The notes under the pieces: model-generated | Seen by the model: only the letters and a program-made list of their open reading frames with translations | The model's database searches: none | What the model was told of the DNA's origin: nothing | Shown: positions 23,534 through 32,779 of the stretch, in pieces | Numbering within the stretch: the stretch's first letter is position 1 | Layout of the letters: the number at the start of each line of letters is the position of its first letter | Made by a program: the position numbers and the translations under genes | Assembly (NCBI GenBank): GCA_947455605.1 | Contig: CANGOX010000025.1 | Coordinates: forward strand, 1-38,712 | DNA length: 38,712 bases | Direction of reading: 5' to 3' | From: Chitinophagaceae bacterium | Lineage (GTDB): Bacteria > Bacteroidota > Bacteroidia > Chitinophagales > Chitinophagaceae

Positions 23534-25876
23534 ATGAAGCAATTGATAGGTGTTTTACTGATGAGCATGGCAAGTATTTGTGTACAGGCCCAGCCGGTAT
23601 CGGTTAAATGCGTGGTGAAAGATGTCTATTTCGCACAGATCATTCCCGGTGCCACCATCATTGTAAACGGCAAGGATACCATTACTGCTGATGATAACGG
23701 AGAGTTTCCATTGCTCTTGCGGAATGGTTCTACCGAGATCGTGAATGTATCTGCCAAAGGCTATCTGTCTGCCGATATTAAAGTGACCAATACCTATAAA
23801 TCCTTTATCATTTTCCTCGACCCCCATAATTACCAGGCCAATTCTCAACAGGTAAGGGGGTTGTACAATGGAAGAAGTTTATTGCAGACTCCGGGTTCCA
23901 TCGCTACATTAACCGCCCATGACTTTGACAGGAATAATCAGATAGATCTGCAACATACTTTTAACCTGTTACCGGGAGTGAGAATGGAATTTCGAAATAT
24001 CAATACCGGAGCAAGGATCATTCTGCGGGGTTATGGAAACCAGAATAATAATAATGGTATCGGTTACAAGGCGTATTACAATGACATTCCTCTAACCGAT
24101 GCGGATGGTACCACCAATCTTGATGAAGTTGATTTTGCAACGTTGGGAAGGATAGAAGTATTTCGTGGCCCTGTATCCAGTGTTTATGGAACCGGTATTG
24201 GCGGAGTTGTAAATATGTTTTCAGAAAAAGCACAACAGGGTGTAAGTGTGGGTTCTTCCGGATTGTTTGGGTCCAATAATCTGTTGCGCAAAACAGCTTC
24301 AGTTGGGGTAGGTAATGAAAAAGCAAATGTGCAATTTAATTACGGGCAACAAAAAACAGATGGCTACCGGATGAACGCAAATTCTCAAAAAGATTTCTGG
24401 AATCTCAATGCTTCGGTTTACAGCAGCCCCAAAAGTACCATCCGTTTCTTTACTTATTATACCAAATCCAATGACCAGTTATCCGGGCAAGTGGATAGCT
24501 TAGGGCTGATCAAGTACCCCGATAGTGCAGATATCCGGTATATCAATAACAAATCTCATAGTGAACTGGAAAGTTTTCGAATGGGTTTTTCACATGAATA
24601 TATTTTCAATCCCAGGTTCACCAATAATACTACCTTCTTTTTAGGTTCACAGGAAATAGGTCAGTCAGTGGCCACTACCTTAACCAAAACCAATAAGAGT
24701 AGTTTTGGACTCAGAACCGCATTTATCTATACTCCTCAATGGGGAAATGTTTCAACAAGGATCACATTGGGTTTTGAAGCCACCAAGAATATAACCTATC
24801 AGAAATCATATACACTCAATAACGGAGCATTGGGTTCACTGCAATCTGATCAGGAACTTAAGCCTATGCAATGGAATGGTTTTGGTATGCTTGAATTAAA
24901 CCTTGCAAAAAATACTTTGATGGTATTCAGCGGCAGCGCCAATTTTATTACCTATGACAATGAAGACCTTCGAGCCAGCGGCAGTGGTTATGTGAACCAG
25001 TCGGGTTTTAAAGTATTCAAACCGGTAATCACACCCCGATGGGTAGTAAATCACCTGATCAGTAAATACGTATCTGTGTATTCAAATTACAGTATGGGGT
25101 ATGCTCAGCCGGGTACCAACCAGTTTATTATCACACAAACGGGTAAAGTGAATGCAGATATTAAACCGGAGATCAGTAATACTTTTGAAGTTGGTACCAA
25201 AGCCAGTCTTTTCAAAGAATCTTTATTCCTCGATTTCGCATTCTTTAATATGGAGGTAACCGATAAACTGGTGTCGCAGAGTTTTGCTGCCAATGGTGGC
25301 ATACCATTTTATACGGCGCTGGTAAATGCAGGATCAGTAAATTTCACCGGGGCAGAATTAACGATCAACTATGCATTAGAGCCAAAGAATAAAAGTTTTC
25401 TGCAAATGTTCCGGCCATTTCTAACCTATACGTTTAATGGAAGCCGAAACTCCGATCTGAAAAGTGATAACAACAATAACACGGCTACTAAGGATTATTC
25501 CAACCTGCGTGTAAGCGGACTGGCCCGCAATTATCTCAACACCGGTATCGATCTCGAACTGACCAATGGTTTTTATCTGAACCTCACAGATATGTTTACA
25601 GACCGTATGCCTATCACACTGGACAATACAGTTTTTTCAGATTCTTATAACCTCGTAAATGCCAAAGGTGGCTTCAGAAAAGAGTTTGGCGGTATCGGAA
25701 CCTCCCGTTTCAGTATTGATATCTATGGAGGTAATAACAATATCTTCAATGAGCGGTATGCGCAGTTTGTGGTGATCAACCAGGTGGCTTTTAATGGTGT
25801 GGCGCCAAGGTATTTTACACCCGGCCCAAAATCAACTTTGTATGCAGGAATTAATTTCCGGTATACTTTCAAATAA
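23534..25876 (+). CDS. TonB-dependent outer-membrane receptor (first receptor of the uptake locus)
   Basis: The 780-residue protein has a signal peptide (to about VQAQ), an N-terminal carboxypeptidase-regulatory-like domain, a plug domain (VRMEFRNINTGARIILRGYG..GRIEVFRGPVSSVYGTGIGGVVNM) and a 22-strand-type barrel ending GINFRYTFK. The segment YYNDIPLTDADGTTNLDEVD is shared in modified form with the receptors at 26546 and 37041, so the three are relatives. It heads a series ending in an HmuTUV-like ABC importer and probably imports the same ligand. The FRAP-His-NPNL signature of classical haem receptors is not evident; the equivalent region reads YAQPGTNQF..DIKPEIS without a histidine. Confidence 0.92.
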   Translation: MKQLIGVLLMSMASICVQAQPVSVKCVVKDVYFAQIIPGATIIVNGKDTITADDNGEFPLLLRNGSTEIVNVSAKGYLSADIKVTNTYKSFIIFLDPHNYQANSQQVRGLYNGRSLLQTPGSIATLTAHDFDRNNQIDLQHTFNLLPGVRMEFRNINTGARIILRGYGNQNNNNGIGYKAYYNDIPLTDADGTTNLDEVDFATLGRIEVFRGPVSSVYGTGIGGVVNMFSEKAQQGVSVGSSGLFGSNNLLRKTASVGVGNEKANVQFNYGQQKTDGYRMNANSQKDFWNLNASVYSSPKSTIRFFTYYTKSNDQLSGQVDSLGLIKYPDSADIRYINNKSHSELESFRMGFSHEYIFNPRFTNNTTFFLGSQEIGQSVATTLTKTNKSSFGLRTAFIYTPQWGNVSTRITLGFEATKNITYQKSYTLNNGALGSLQSDQELKPMQWNGFGMLELNLAKNTLMVFSGSANFITYDNEDLRASGSGYVNQSGFKVFKPVITPRWVVNHLISKYVSVYSNYSMGYAQPGTNQFIITQTGKVNADIKPEISNTFEVGTKASLFKESLFLDFAFFNMEVTDKLVSQSFAANGGIPFYTALVNAGSVNFTGAELTINYALEPKNKSFLQMFRPFLTYTFNGSRNSDLKSDNNNNTATKDYSNLRVSGLARNYLNTGIDLELTNGFYLNLTDMFTDRMPITLDNTVFSDSYNLVNAKGGFRKEFGGIGTSRFSIDIYGGNNNIFNERYAQFVVINQVAFNGVAPRYFTPGPKSTLYAGINFRYTFK

Positions 25877-25950
25877 AGCAGAAACCCATCATTCATCATT
25901 TTACTAAGCCTGCTTTTCAAACATTTGCTATATTGGGGCACTAAACTGAT

Positions 25951-26481
25951 TTGAGAAAAATATTCTCCATATTGATCCTGTGTTGCCTGGTTATTTATAT
26001 AGGCGGATACCATCTGGTATATGTTTTTTATCAATATAACCTGAAACAGGAAATGCGTGCCTATTTAGAAACGCACGACGATACCCGTTATGGTACCTAT
26101 CTGCATTTTCCGGTTGTAAAGAATGAGGTAAGCGACCCCGCATTTACATGGGAAGAAACCAATGAGGAATTCAGTTATCAGGGTGAGTTATATGATGTGG
26201 TATCTATTAAAAGATCAAAAGACAGTATCCGGATATGTGCATTAAAAGATGACCGGGAGAATGATCTGGAAAAACAGGTAGCCGGTATACGCCACTCTAA
26301 ACAGGATCGGGATACTAACCCGGTAATTTCTCTGATGAAATTCTTTTCTGCTTTTGATCAGACCACCAACGGAATCGTTTTTTTATCGCATAATAGTCCG
26401 GTTGTATACTTTTCAGTTGCAAACCCGGTATATGTATCCTGCCATACAGAAATACATTCCCCACCACCACGAGGCTGTTAG
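25951..26481 (+). CDS. Small membrane-anchored protein inside the uptake locus, unknown function
   Basis: This 176-residue protein begins with TTG directly after an in-frame stop; starting later would remove the hydrophobic anchor (IFSILILCCLVIYIGGYHLVYV). After one membrane segment comes a soluble, probably periplasmic part with YLHFPVVKNEV, SYQGELYDVVSIKRSKDSIRICALKDD and a C-terminal portion ending in SPPPRGC. The layout resembles short Bacteroidota proteins often found beside TonB-dependent receptors, from memory only. It lies between two receptors, 74 bases after the first and 64 before the second, so a part in uptake or sensing is likely but unproven. Confidence 0.7.
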   Translation: MRKIFSILILCCLVIYIGGYHLVYVFYQYNLKQEMRAYLETHDDTRYGTYLHFPVVKNEVSDPAFTWEETNEEFSYQGELYDVVSIKRSKDSIRICALKDDRENDLEKQVAGIRHSKQDRDTNPVISLMKFFSAFDQTTNGIVFLSHNSPVVYFSVANPVYVSCHTEIHSPPPRGC

Positions 26482-26545
26482 CTCTTCTTCTGTTAATCCC
26501 CATCGGGGCCGATTCATTGTTTTATCTTATCAAACTATTATTGTA

Positions 26546-28927
26546 ATGAAAAAATTTTCATACACACTCTTATTTGTATGTATTTCCCCTTTTGCCTTTG
26601 CACAAACCACACTCAAAGGGAAAGTAATAGATGCCAATAACAAAACCCCTCTGCAGGGTGCCAATATCCAGTTCCCCGGAAAAGGTGGAACCACTTCCGA
26701 TAAAGAAGGTGTTTTTACCATTGATTGCAGCAAACTGGGTGAGATCACTGTATCCTTTATTGGCTATGAAACCAAAAAAGTTTCCGTTAAAAATTGTAAG
26801 GATGAATTGTTCATCAACCTGGTCCCTTCCAATAACAAATTGAACGATGTAGAGATCACTGCCACATCCAACCTCAATAAATCTATTTTATTTCAACCTG
26901 TATCCATTACCAAACTTTCCGAAACAGAACTGCAGCGTAGTACAGGATTATTTCTGGATGATGCGATCAATGGTAATGTGCCAGGCGTAACCATGCAGAG
27001 AAGGGCAGTATCCTCCGGCCAACAGTTCAATATCCGTGGCTATGGTAACGGTGCCCGGGGAACCAATGGTATCAGCAGCAATTTTGATGTGCAGGGTACC
27101 AAAGTATATCTCAATGGTATACCGGTTACAGATGCAGAAGGCATCACTTTACTGGATGATATTGATTTTGGTTCAGTAGGCAATGTAGAGATCACCAAGG
27201 GCCCATCCGGAACTTTGTATGGATTGGCAGTAGCTGGGGTTGTGAATTTAAAAACGATCAAACCAGAAAAAGGAAAAACTTCTATCGGTCAGGATGTAAT
27301 GATGGGCAGCTATGATCTTCAACGCTTCACTACACATTTCCAAATGGCTACCGATAGATCTTCTTTGCTCATTAATTATGGCAAACAAAGAACAGATGGT
27401 TATATGAGCCATACCCAATCGCGCAAAGATTTCGTGAACATAGCCGCAGATTTTCAGCCAAATGAGAAACAAACCATCAATGCTTATTTTGGTTACAGTA
27501 ACAGTTATGATGCGAGAGGAGGTGAATTAACGCTGGCTCAATATGCAGCCAATGATTTTTCAGGTAACCCAGATTATATCAAGCGTAACGGCCACTCTGA
27601 GATCATCAGTTTTCGTGCCGGGTTGGGACATACCTATAATTTCAGCAGTCATATCTCCAATACCACTTCCGTATTTGGTTCCGGTGTTTCCAATAATGCC
27701 AGTTCTGCTGCTGGCTGGACAGATAAGAGCCCACTCAATTATGGATTCCGTTCTACACTGGATATGAAATTTCCAATGGAAAACGGATATAGCCTGAGTG
27801 GTATCACCGGTATAGAATCGCAACGACAAAATGCACAGATCATCGGTTATAATATGGTGGCTAACCCAACAGATGCCAATGCGTATTGGGTGATTGGTGC
27901 TATGCGCAGCAACCAGTCTACCATAACCGGTACCAGCTCATTGTTTACCGAGTGGACATTATCTATGCCTCATGATGTTTCCATCACTGCGGGATTGGGC
28001 ATGAGTAATATGAGCATTGAACTGAATGATAAATTCTATGTTGCAGGAAGCACACTGCCAACAAGGTTTGCCACCAAATACAATGGCATGCTTTCACCAC
28101 ATATAGCCATCAACAAAGTATACAGTAAACAGTTTTCTGTGTATGCATCATACAGCAAAGGATATAAAGCGCCGGTGAGTTCTTATTTCTTTATTCCAAC
28201 AACAGGAAAACTCAATACAGATTTGAAACCTGAAATAGGTAACCAGTATGAGATCGGCACCAAAGGTTTATTGCTGAATGATAAATTGAGTTACCAGTTG
28301 GCATTGTTCAGTGCTCAGTTCTCAGATAAAATGACGGCTATTGCAGTTCCTTTGAATGGCAGCACCACCACTACTGCCTATTCTTACATTGCTAACGGTG
28401 GCAAGCAGGATGATAAGGGTATCGAATTATTGATGAAGTATACGGCGTATGAATCTGCCTCAGGCTTCTTCAAATCCGTTCGTCCGTTTACCAACCTAAC
28501 CTATTCCGATTTCAAATATGTGGGCTTCAGTTACCAGACATTGAATGCTGCCAGAACTGCGGCTGTGGTTGCAGATTACAGTGGCAATGCCGTAGCCGGT
28601 GTGGCCAAATGGGTAACCAACCTGGGTGTAGATGTAACCACCAACTCCGGTTTCTATGCAAACCTTACATGGATGTATAAAGATGCAATGCCCATCACTT
28701 CTGATGCAGCCAATTTTACTACCAGTTATTCTTTGCTCAATACCAAAATAGGTTTCCAGAAAAGTCTTTCGGCTCATTGCGATCTGGATCTTTTCTTTGG
28801 CATCAATAACATAACCGGTGTAAAATATCCACTGATGGTATTTGCCAATCAGTTACCGGATGCTTACCTTCCCGGTGCGCCAATAGCAAATTATTTCGGT
28901 GGAATCAATTTTAAATATAATTTTTGA
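26546..28927 (+). CDS. TonB-dependent outer-membrane receptor (second receptor of the uptake locus)
   Basis: The frame is open to 26354 but the ATG at 26546 gives the signal peptide MKKFSYTLLFVCISPFAFAQ, so it is preferred. The 793-residue protein then has a carboxypeptidase-regulatory-like domain (LKGKVIDANNKTPLQGANI..LFINLV), a plug (FNIRGYGNGARGTNG, GNVEITKGPSGTLYGLAVAGVVNL) and a barrel ending INFKYNF with terminal Phe. YLNGIPVTDAEGITLLDDID corresponds to the shared receptor signature. The region equal to FRAP/NPNL reads KGYKAPVSSYF..NTDLKPEIG, again without His. It is separated from the HmuT-like gene by a 14-bp hairpin. Confidence 0.92.
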   Translation: MKKFSYTLLFVCISPFAFAQTTLKGKVIDANNKTPLQGANIQFPGKGGTTSDKEGVFTIDCSKLGEITVSFIGYETKKVSVKNCKDELFINLVPSNNKLNDVEITATSNLNKSILFQPVSITKLSETELQRSTGLFLDDAINGNVPGVTMQRRAVSSGQQFNIRGYGNGARGTNGISSNFDVQGTKVYLNGIPVTDAEGITLLDDIDFGSVGNVEITKGPSGTLYGLAVAGVVNLKTIKPEKGKTSIGQDVMMGSYDLQRFTTHFQMATDRSSLLINYGKQRTDGYMSHTQSRKDFVNIAADFQPNEKQTINAYFGYSNSYDARGGELTLAQYAANDFSGNPDYIKRNGHSEIISFRAGLGHTYNFSSHISNTTSVFGSGVSNNASSAAGWTDKSPLNYGFRSTLDMKFPMENGYSLSGITGIESQRQNAQIIGYNMVANPTDANAYWVIGAMRSNQSTITGTSSLFTEWTLSMPHDVSITAGLGMSNMSIELNDKFYVAGSTLPTRFATKYNGMLSPHIAINKVYSKQFSVYASYSKGYKAPVSSYFFIPTTGKLNTDLKPEIGNQYEIGTKGLLLNDKLSYQLALFSAQFSDKMTAIAVPLNGSTTTTAYSYIANGGKQDDKGIELLMKYTAYESASGFFKSVRPFTNLTYSDFKYVGFSYQTLNAARTAAVVADYSGNAVAGVAKWVTNLGVDVTTNSGFYANLTWMYKDAMPITSDAANFTTSYSLLNTKIGFQKSLSAHCDLDLFFGINNITGVKYPLMVFANQLPDAYLPGAPIANYFGGINFKYNF

Positions 28928-28932
28928 TACGT

Positions 28933-28966
28933 ATTGGAAAGGTGGTATTATAACCACCTTTCCAAT
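28933..28966 (+). terminator. Intercistronic hairpin between receptor and ABC genes
   Basis: ATTGGAAAGGTGGT (28933-28946) pairs perfectly with 28953-28966 around ATTATA. Only a weak TTTCAT tail follows, so it may be a partial terminator or a 3'-end stabiliser that sets a different mRNA level for the receptor and the transporter. Confidence 0.65.
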
Positions 28967-28983
28967 TTCATAAATCCAATCAC

Positions 28984-29874
28984 ATGAGAAAGATACCGGT
29001 ACTGCTTACTGCATTGATAATCATATTATCTGGATGCAGCCGCTTTGGAAAAAAAGAACTGGATGTAAAAAAAGATATCCGTATCGTTTGTGTATCCAAA
29101 CATTTAACGGAGATGATGTTTGCCTTGGGTAAAGGACATGATATTGTTGCCTGCGATCTCACAAGTACTTTTCCGGATAGTGCTAAACTATTGCCTACAG
29201 TAGGATACCACCGGGCATTGAACCCCGAAGGGATCATTTCCATGAAACCGGATCTGGTGATACACAGTAATGATATTGGCCCGGCCAGCGTAATTCCACA
29301 ATTGGAAAAAGTAGGATTAACCGTTAAAACCTTTGGTGCAGCCAATTCTTTTGACAGCGCCAAACTGGTATTGCTGGAGCTTGGTAAATTCTTTGGTGCA
29401 GAAGCAAAAGCAGATTCGTTGATCAATAAAATGGACAATGATATGTTGCTGGTAAAACAAATGCGCGCACAGGCGAAAGATTCACCTACTGTCATGATCA
29501 TTCATTACGGGCAGGCCAATAATAATTTCTTTGTGATGAGTGGCCGTAACGGAGCCGGAGACAGAATGATCAAATCGGCCGTAGGTAAATCTGCCAAATA
29601 TGACGGGAAAGGAGCGAGGCAATTGAGTGCAGAAGCTATAGCTGCTGCCAATCCTGATATCATTATCGCTACCAATTTCGGATTTGATAAAATGGGTGGA
29701 ACCCTTGAAGGATTCAAAACGGTTCCGGGTGTTGCATTAACCAATGCAGCCAAAAATAACCGCATCTATCGTTTTGAAGAACATGACCTGGTATACTTTG
29801 GGCCACGTACGGGTGAGAATGTAATGAAACTGCTTCAACTCATCCATCCGGAACTGAATGGCAACGCTAAATAA
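28984..29874 (+). CDS. hmuT: HmuT-like periplasmic haem/iron-complex binding lipoprotein
   Basis: The 296-residue protein has a lipoprotein signal (MRKIPVLLTALIIILSGC) and a class III substrate-binding fold (Peripla_BP_2). The order RIVCVSKHLTEMMFALGKG, DLTSTFPDSAKLLPTVGYHRALNPEGI and MKPDLVIHSNDIGPASVI is characteristic of HmuT/ShuT haem-binding proteins; the Tyr of VGYHRA sits where those proteins have a haem-ligating tyrosine, as I recall. Later elements GAGDRMIKSAVGKSA and LSAEAIAAANPDIIIATN agree. The final 17 bases overlap the permease gene. Cobalamin or siderophore binding cannot be fully excluded. Confidence 0.85.
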   Translation: MRKIPVLLTALIIILSGCSRFGKKELDVKKDIRIVCVSKHLTEMMFALGKGHDIVACDLTSTFPDSAKLLPTVGYHRALNPEGIISMKPDLVIHSNDIGPASVIPQLEKVGLTVKTFGAANSFDSAKLVLLELGKFFGAEAKADSLINKMDNDMLLVKQMRAQAKDSPTVMIIHYGQANNNFFVMSGRNGAGDRMIKSAVGKSAKYDGKGARQLSAEAIAAANPDIIIATNFGFDKMGGTLEGFKTVPGVALTNAAKNNRIYRFEEHDLVYFGPRTGENVMKLLQLIHPELNGNAK

Positions 29875-30910
29875 ATATTTCTTTCCTCTATCACTCGTTA
29901 TCTGGGTGATCGTATTGCTTACGGCTATTGCTTTTGGTGCCGTATCCATTACGGTACCCGATATGCTCTCTGCCGTGCAACATTGGTTTCAGGGTAAGGC
30001 ACCCGCCAATATTTATGAAGGCGTGTTCCTGCAGATCCGTTTACCAAGGGTATTGCTTTGTATGATCACCGGTGCCGCATTGGCGGTGTCGGGTGTATTG
30101 ATGCAGGGCTTATTCCGTAATCCCATTGTAGAACCCGGTTTGATAGGAACCAGTGCCGGCGCAGCTTTTGGAGCATCTGTTGTTTTTGTGATGTCGGCCT
30201 CACTCAGTGCAGACCTGCAAAAATTGGCCGGTCCCTTGCTGGTACCGCTGTTTGCTTTTGGTGGAGGGTTGCTGGCAACTTATACAGTTTATATGCTGGC
30301 CAAAGGAACCCGGAGAATGAATGTGACCACTTTATTATTAATAGGCATTGCCGTAAATGCCGTAGGCTTAAGTGGTACCGGTTTCATGAGTTATATAGCC
30401 CGCGACCCACAGGCACGCAGCATTACTTTCTGGAACCTGGGTACTTTTTCCGGATCAACCTGGATGCAGGTATGGATCACCGGTTTTGTAGTAGCTGCTG
30501 TTTGTATGATCGCAACCCGTTATGCCAAACAATTGAATACACTGATACTTGGCGAAGAAGAAGCAGGCTATGCCGGCGTGGATACAGAAAAACTAAAAAG
30601 AAGGATCATGTTGTACAATACAGCCATGATCTCAATAGCCACCGCATTTGTAGGTGTGATCAGTTTTATGGGATTGATCGTGCCCCACCTCATGCGTTTA
30701 CTGCTTGGCAGCGATCACAAAAGATTATTACCCGCTTCTATGATCGCCGGTTCTATACTCTTAACGATCGCCGATATGGGCGCCCGTCTCTTACTGGCAC
30801 CTGCAGAAATTCCCATAGGTATCATTACTTCATTGGTGGGAGCTCCTTTCTTCATCCTGCTTTTAAAAAGAACACATATACTCAATACCAAAGGAGGCGG
30901 GCATGATTGA
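29858..30910 (+). CDS. hmuU: FecCD-type permease of the haem/iron ABC importer
   Basis: The 350-residue protein is a FecCD/BtuC-type integral membrane permease with about ten hydrophobic segments. Diagnostic stretches are RLPRVLLCMITGAALAVSGVLMQGLFRNPIVEPGLIGTSAGAAFG (spread over two helices), GTFSGSTWMQVW and the ATPase-coupling region FVGVISFMGLIVPHLMRLLLGSDHKRLLP, then LLLAPAEIPIGIITSLVGAPFF. It forms the inner-membrane channel with the ATPase encoded next. Its start lies within the HmuT-like gene and its end overlaps the ATPase gene by eight bases, showing tight coupling. Confidence 0.93.
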   Translation: MATLNKYFFPLSLVIWVIVLLTAIAFGAVSITVPDMLSAVQHWFQGKAPANIYEGVFLQIRLPRVLLCMITGAALAVSGVLMQGLFRNPIVEPGLIGTSAGAAFGASVVFVMSASLSADLQKLAGPLLVPLFAFGGGLLATYTVYMLAKGTRRMNVTTLLLIGIAVNAVGLSGTGFMSYIARDPQARSITFWNLGTFSGSTWMQVWITGFVVAAVCMIATRYAKQLNTLILGEEEAGYAGVDTEKLKRRIMLYNTAMISIATAFVGVISFMGLIVPHLMRLLLGSDHKRLLPASMIAGSILLTIADMGARLLLAPAEIPIGIITSLVGAPFFILLLKRTHILNTKGGGHD

Positions 30911-31679
30911 ACTGATCCATACCGGCTTTGCAGTGGGCAAAAAAATATTAGTAACTCCTTTATCGCTGCAGGTAACGGCCGGTGAATTTGTAGTAGTGAT
31001 GGGCGCAAACGGTGCCGGCAAATCCACATTATTGAAAATGATGTCTGGCGCACTACAACCCACAAAAGGAAATATTGTATTTAAAGGAAAGCCCTTACAG
31101 CAATACAAAACCGAAGAGCTCGCCAAACAAAGGGCCGTACTTTCACAACATTATCATATCAGTTTTCCCTTATCTGTACGCGAGATCGTGATGATGGGTC
31201 GCTATCCCTATTTCAATGATCAGCCACTTGTTCGGGATGAAGAAATGGTAGTAGATTGTATGAACAGGATGGAAGTAACACATCTCAGCGAAAGAAATTA
31301 TCAAACCTTGTCGGGTGGCGAGGCCCAGAAAGTACAGATGTGCCGTGTATTGGCACAGATTGGTGAGACCTCTGCAACCAATGAAAAATTATTATTGCTG
31401 GATGAACCCGTGTCGCACCTGGATATCAAATACCAGCACCAGCTATTAAAAGAAGCCAAACAGCTTTGTGAAAAGAATGTAGCTGTTCTTGCCGTACTCC
31501 ACGATGTAAATCTTGCCTTAAAATATGCCGATAGAATTCTTTTTATGAAAGATGGAATTCTCGTAACTGAACTCAATAAAAAAGAAGCCATTACAGCTTC
31601 CTTATTAAAAGAGGTATTCGATGTAGATGCCAAAATCTTCGACATGCCTGAAGGAAACGGCAAGTTTGTTTCCTACTAA
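30903..31679 (+). CDS. hmuV: ATP-binding protein of the haem/iron ABC importer
   Basis: The 258-residue protein is a complete ABC ATPase: Walker A MGANGAGKST (residues 33-42), Q-loop near AVLSQHYHISFPLSVREIV, signature LSGGEAQKVQMCRVLAQ, Walker B LLLLDEPVSHLD and switch histidine in AVLHDVNLALKYADRILF. The set agrees with HmuV-type haem importers. It overlaps the permease gene by eight bases and closes the locus; the next gene, purC, is convergent and begins 20 bases after the stop, with no obvious terminator between. Confidence 0.93.
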   Translation: MIELIHTGFAVGKKILVTPLSLQVTAGEFVVVMGANGAGKSTLLKMMSGALQPTKGNIVFKGKPLQQYKTEELAKQRAVLSQHYHISFPLSVREIVMMGRYPYFNDQPLVRDEEMVVDCMNRMEVTHLSERNYQTLSGGEAQKVQMCRVLAQIGETSATNEKLLLLDEPVSHLDIKYQHQLLKEAKQLCEKNVAVLAVLHDVNLALKYADRILFMKDGILVTELNKKEAITASLLKEVFDVDAKIFDMPEGNGKFVSY

Positions 31680-31699
31680 AAAATAAATTTCCCAATTAA

Positions 31700-32632
31700 C
31701 TAAACCGCTTTCAGCCGCACCAGTGCCTCATTTATTTTCTGTTCAGTAATTGAATCAGCCAAAGTCTCAGGAACAAACTTTCTTCCGGTAACTTTTTCAA
31801 ACAGTTCAATATATCTTTTACTGATCGTATCAATCCACTCATCAGACATTTCAGGAACGGTCTGTCCTTCCTTGCCCATAAAATTATTCGCGATCAGCCA
31901 CTCCCGTACAAATTCCTTACTCAATTGTTGCTGCTTCTCTCCGGTTGCCTGTCTTTCCTCAAATCCATCTGCATAAAAATATCGGGAGGAATCCGGTGTA
32001 TGTACTTCATCCATCAGGTAGATCGTATCACCAATCTTGCCAAACTCATATTTGGTATCTGCCAGTATCAATCCCTGTTTGGCTGCGATCTCTTTTCCAC
32101 GGGCAAATAATTTCAGGGTATAGTCTTCCAGCACTGTCCAGTCTTCCGCAGAAACCAATCCTTGTGCAATAATGTCTTCTTTCGAAATATCCTCATCATG
32201 CCCCTCTGCCGCCTTGGTTGAAGGGGTAATGATGGGTGCAGGAAAGAAATCATTCTCTTTCAATCCTTCTGCCATGGTAACCCCACAGAGCGTTCTTTTG
32301 CCGCTGCTATAGGTTCTCCAGGCATGGCCTACCACATTGCCGCGTACCACCATCTCAATTTTGAAAGGGATACAACGCTTCCCGATTGACACATTGGGAG
32401 CGGGGGTATCTATCAGCCAGTTAGGACAAATATCCCGGGCTGCATTGAGCATATATTCGGCTATCTGGTTGAGAACCTGTCCTTTATACGGAATCGGACG
32501 GGGCAGGATCACGTCAAAAGCAGAGATCCTGTCGCTGGCAATCATCACCAACCAATCCTCTTTAATACTATATACATCTCTTACTTTACCGTGATAAACG
32601 TTGGTCTGGAATGGAAATTGAAAGGAAGGCAT
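31700..32632 (-). CDS. purC: Phosphoribosylaminoimidazole-succinocarboxamide synthase
   Basis: PurC (SAICAR synthase) joins CAIR and aspartate with ATP in purine biosynthesis. The 310-residue protein is the longer form also seen in yeast. Visible family segments are [66 protein letters not shown] and [12 protein letters not shown]. No other purine genes are nearby. A perfect TAATTTTG box ends five bases before the ATG, so its mRNA may be leaderless. It is convergent with the ABC transporter genes and divergent from the orphan receptor gene. Confidence 0.96.
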   Translation of the reverse strand: MPSFQFPFQTNVYHGKVRDVYSIKEDWLVMIASDRISAFDVILPRPIPYKGQVLNQIAEYMLNAARDICPNWLIDTPAPNVSIGKRCIPFKIEMVVRGNVVGHAWRTYSSGKRTLCGVTMAEGLKENDFFPAPIITPSTKAAEGHDEDISKEDIIAQGLVSAEDWTVLEDYTLKLFARGKEIAAKQGLILADTKYEFGKIGDTIYLMDEVHTPDSSRYFYADGFEERQATGEKQQQLSKEFVREWLIANNFMGKEGQTVPEMSDEWIDTISKRYIELFEKVTGRKFVPETLADSITEQKINEALVRLKAV

Positions 32633-32636
32633 ACCC

Positions 32637-32644
32637 CAAAATTA
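32637..32644 (-). promoter_or_regulatory. Perfect -7 box directly upstream of purC
   Basis: The minus strand reads TAATTTTG, an exact TAnnTTTG, with only four bases between it and the ATG. This places the expected transcription start at the start codon. Confidence 0.5.
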
Positions 32645-32722
32645 GATAGCGCATTGATAAATAAGGGTTAGTGCAGATAATTTTTCTCAACACCCTGACG
32701 TTATTTGTGAACAAATTAAATT

Positions 32723-32752
32723 TTTGTACAAAACTAACAAATGCTATTTTTA
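32723..32752 (+). promoter_or_regulatory. Candidate promoter of the orphan TonB-dependent receptor
   Basis: TTTG (32723-32726), an 18-base spacer, then TATTTTTA (32745-32752), one mismatch from TAnnTTTG. The start codon is 27 bases further on. Confidence 0.5.
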
Positions 32753-32779
32753 GTAACAATTCATTAAAAACTTGCTAAT

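Noticed and set aside
26354..26545. N-terminal extension of the second receptor
   Set aside because: The extension overlaps the preceding gene in another frame; the ATG at 26546 begins a standard signal peptide.
30472..30906. A 144-codon frame within the permease gene
   Set aside because: It is a shifted reading of the conserved permease sequence and has no independent support.
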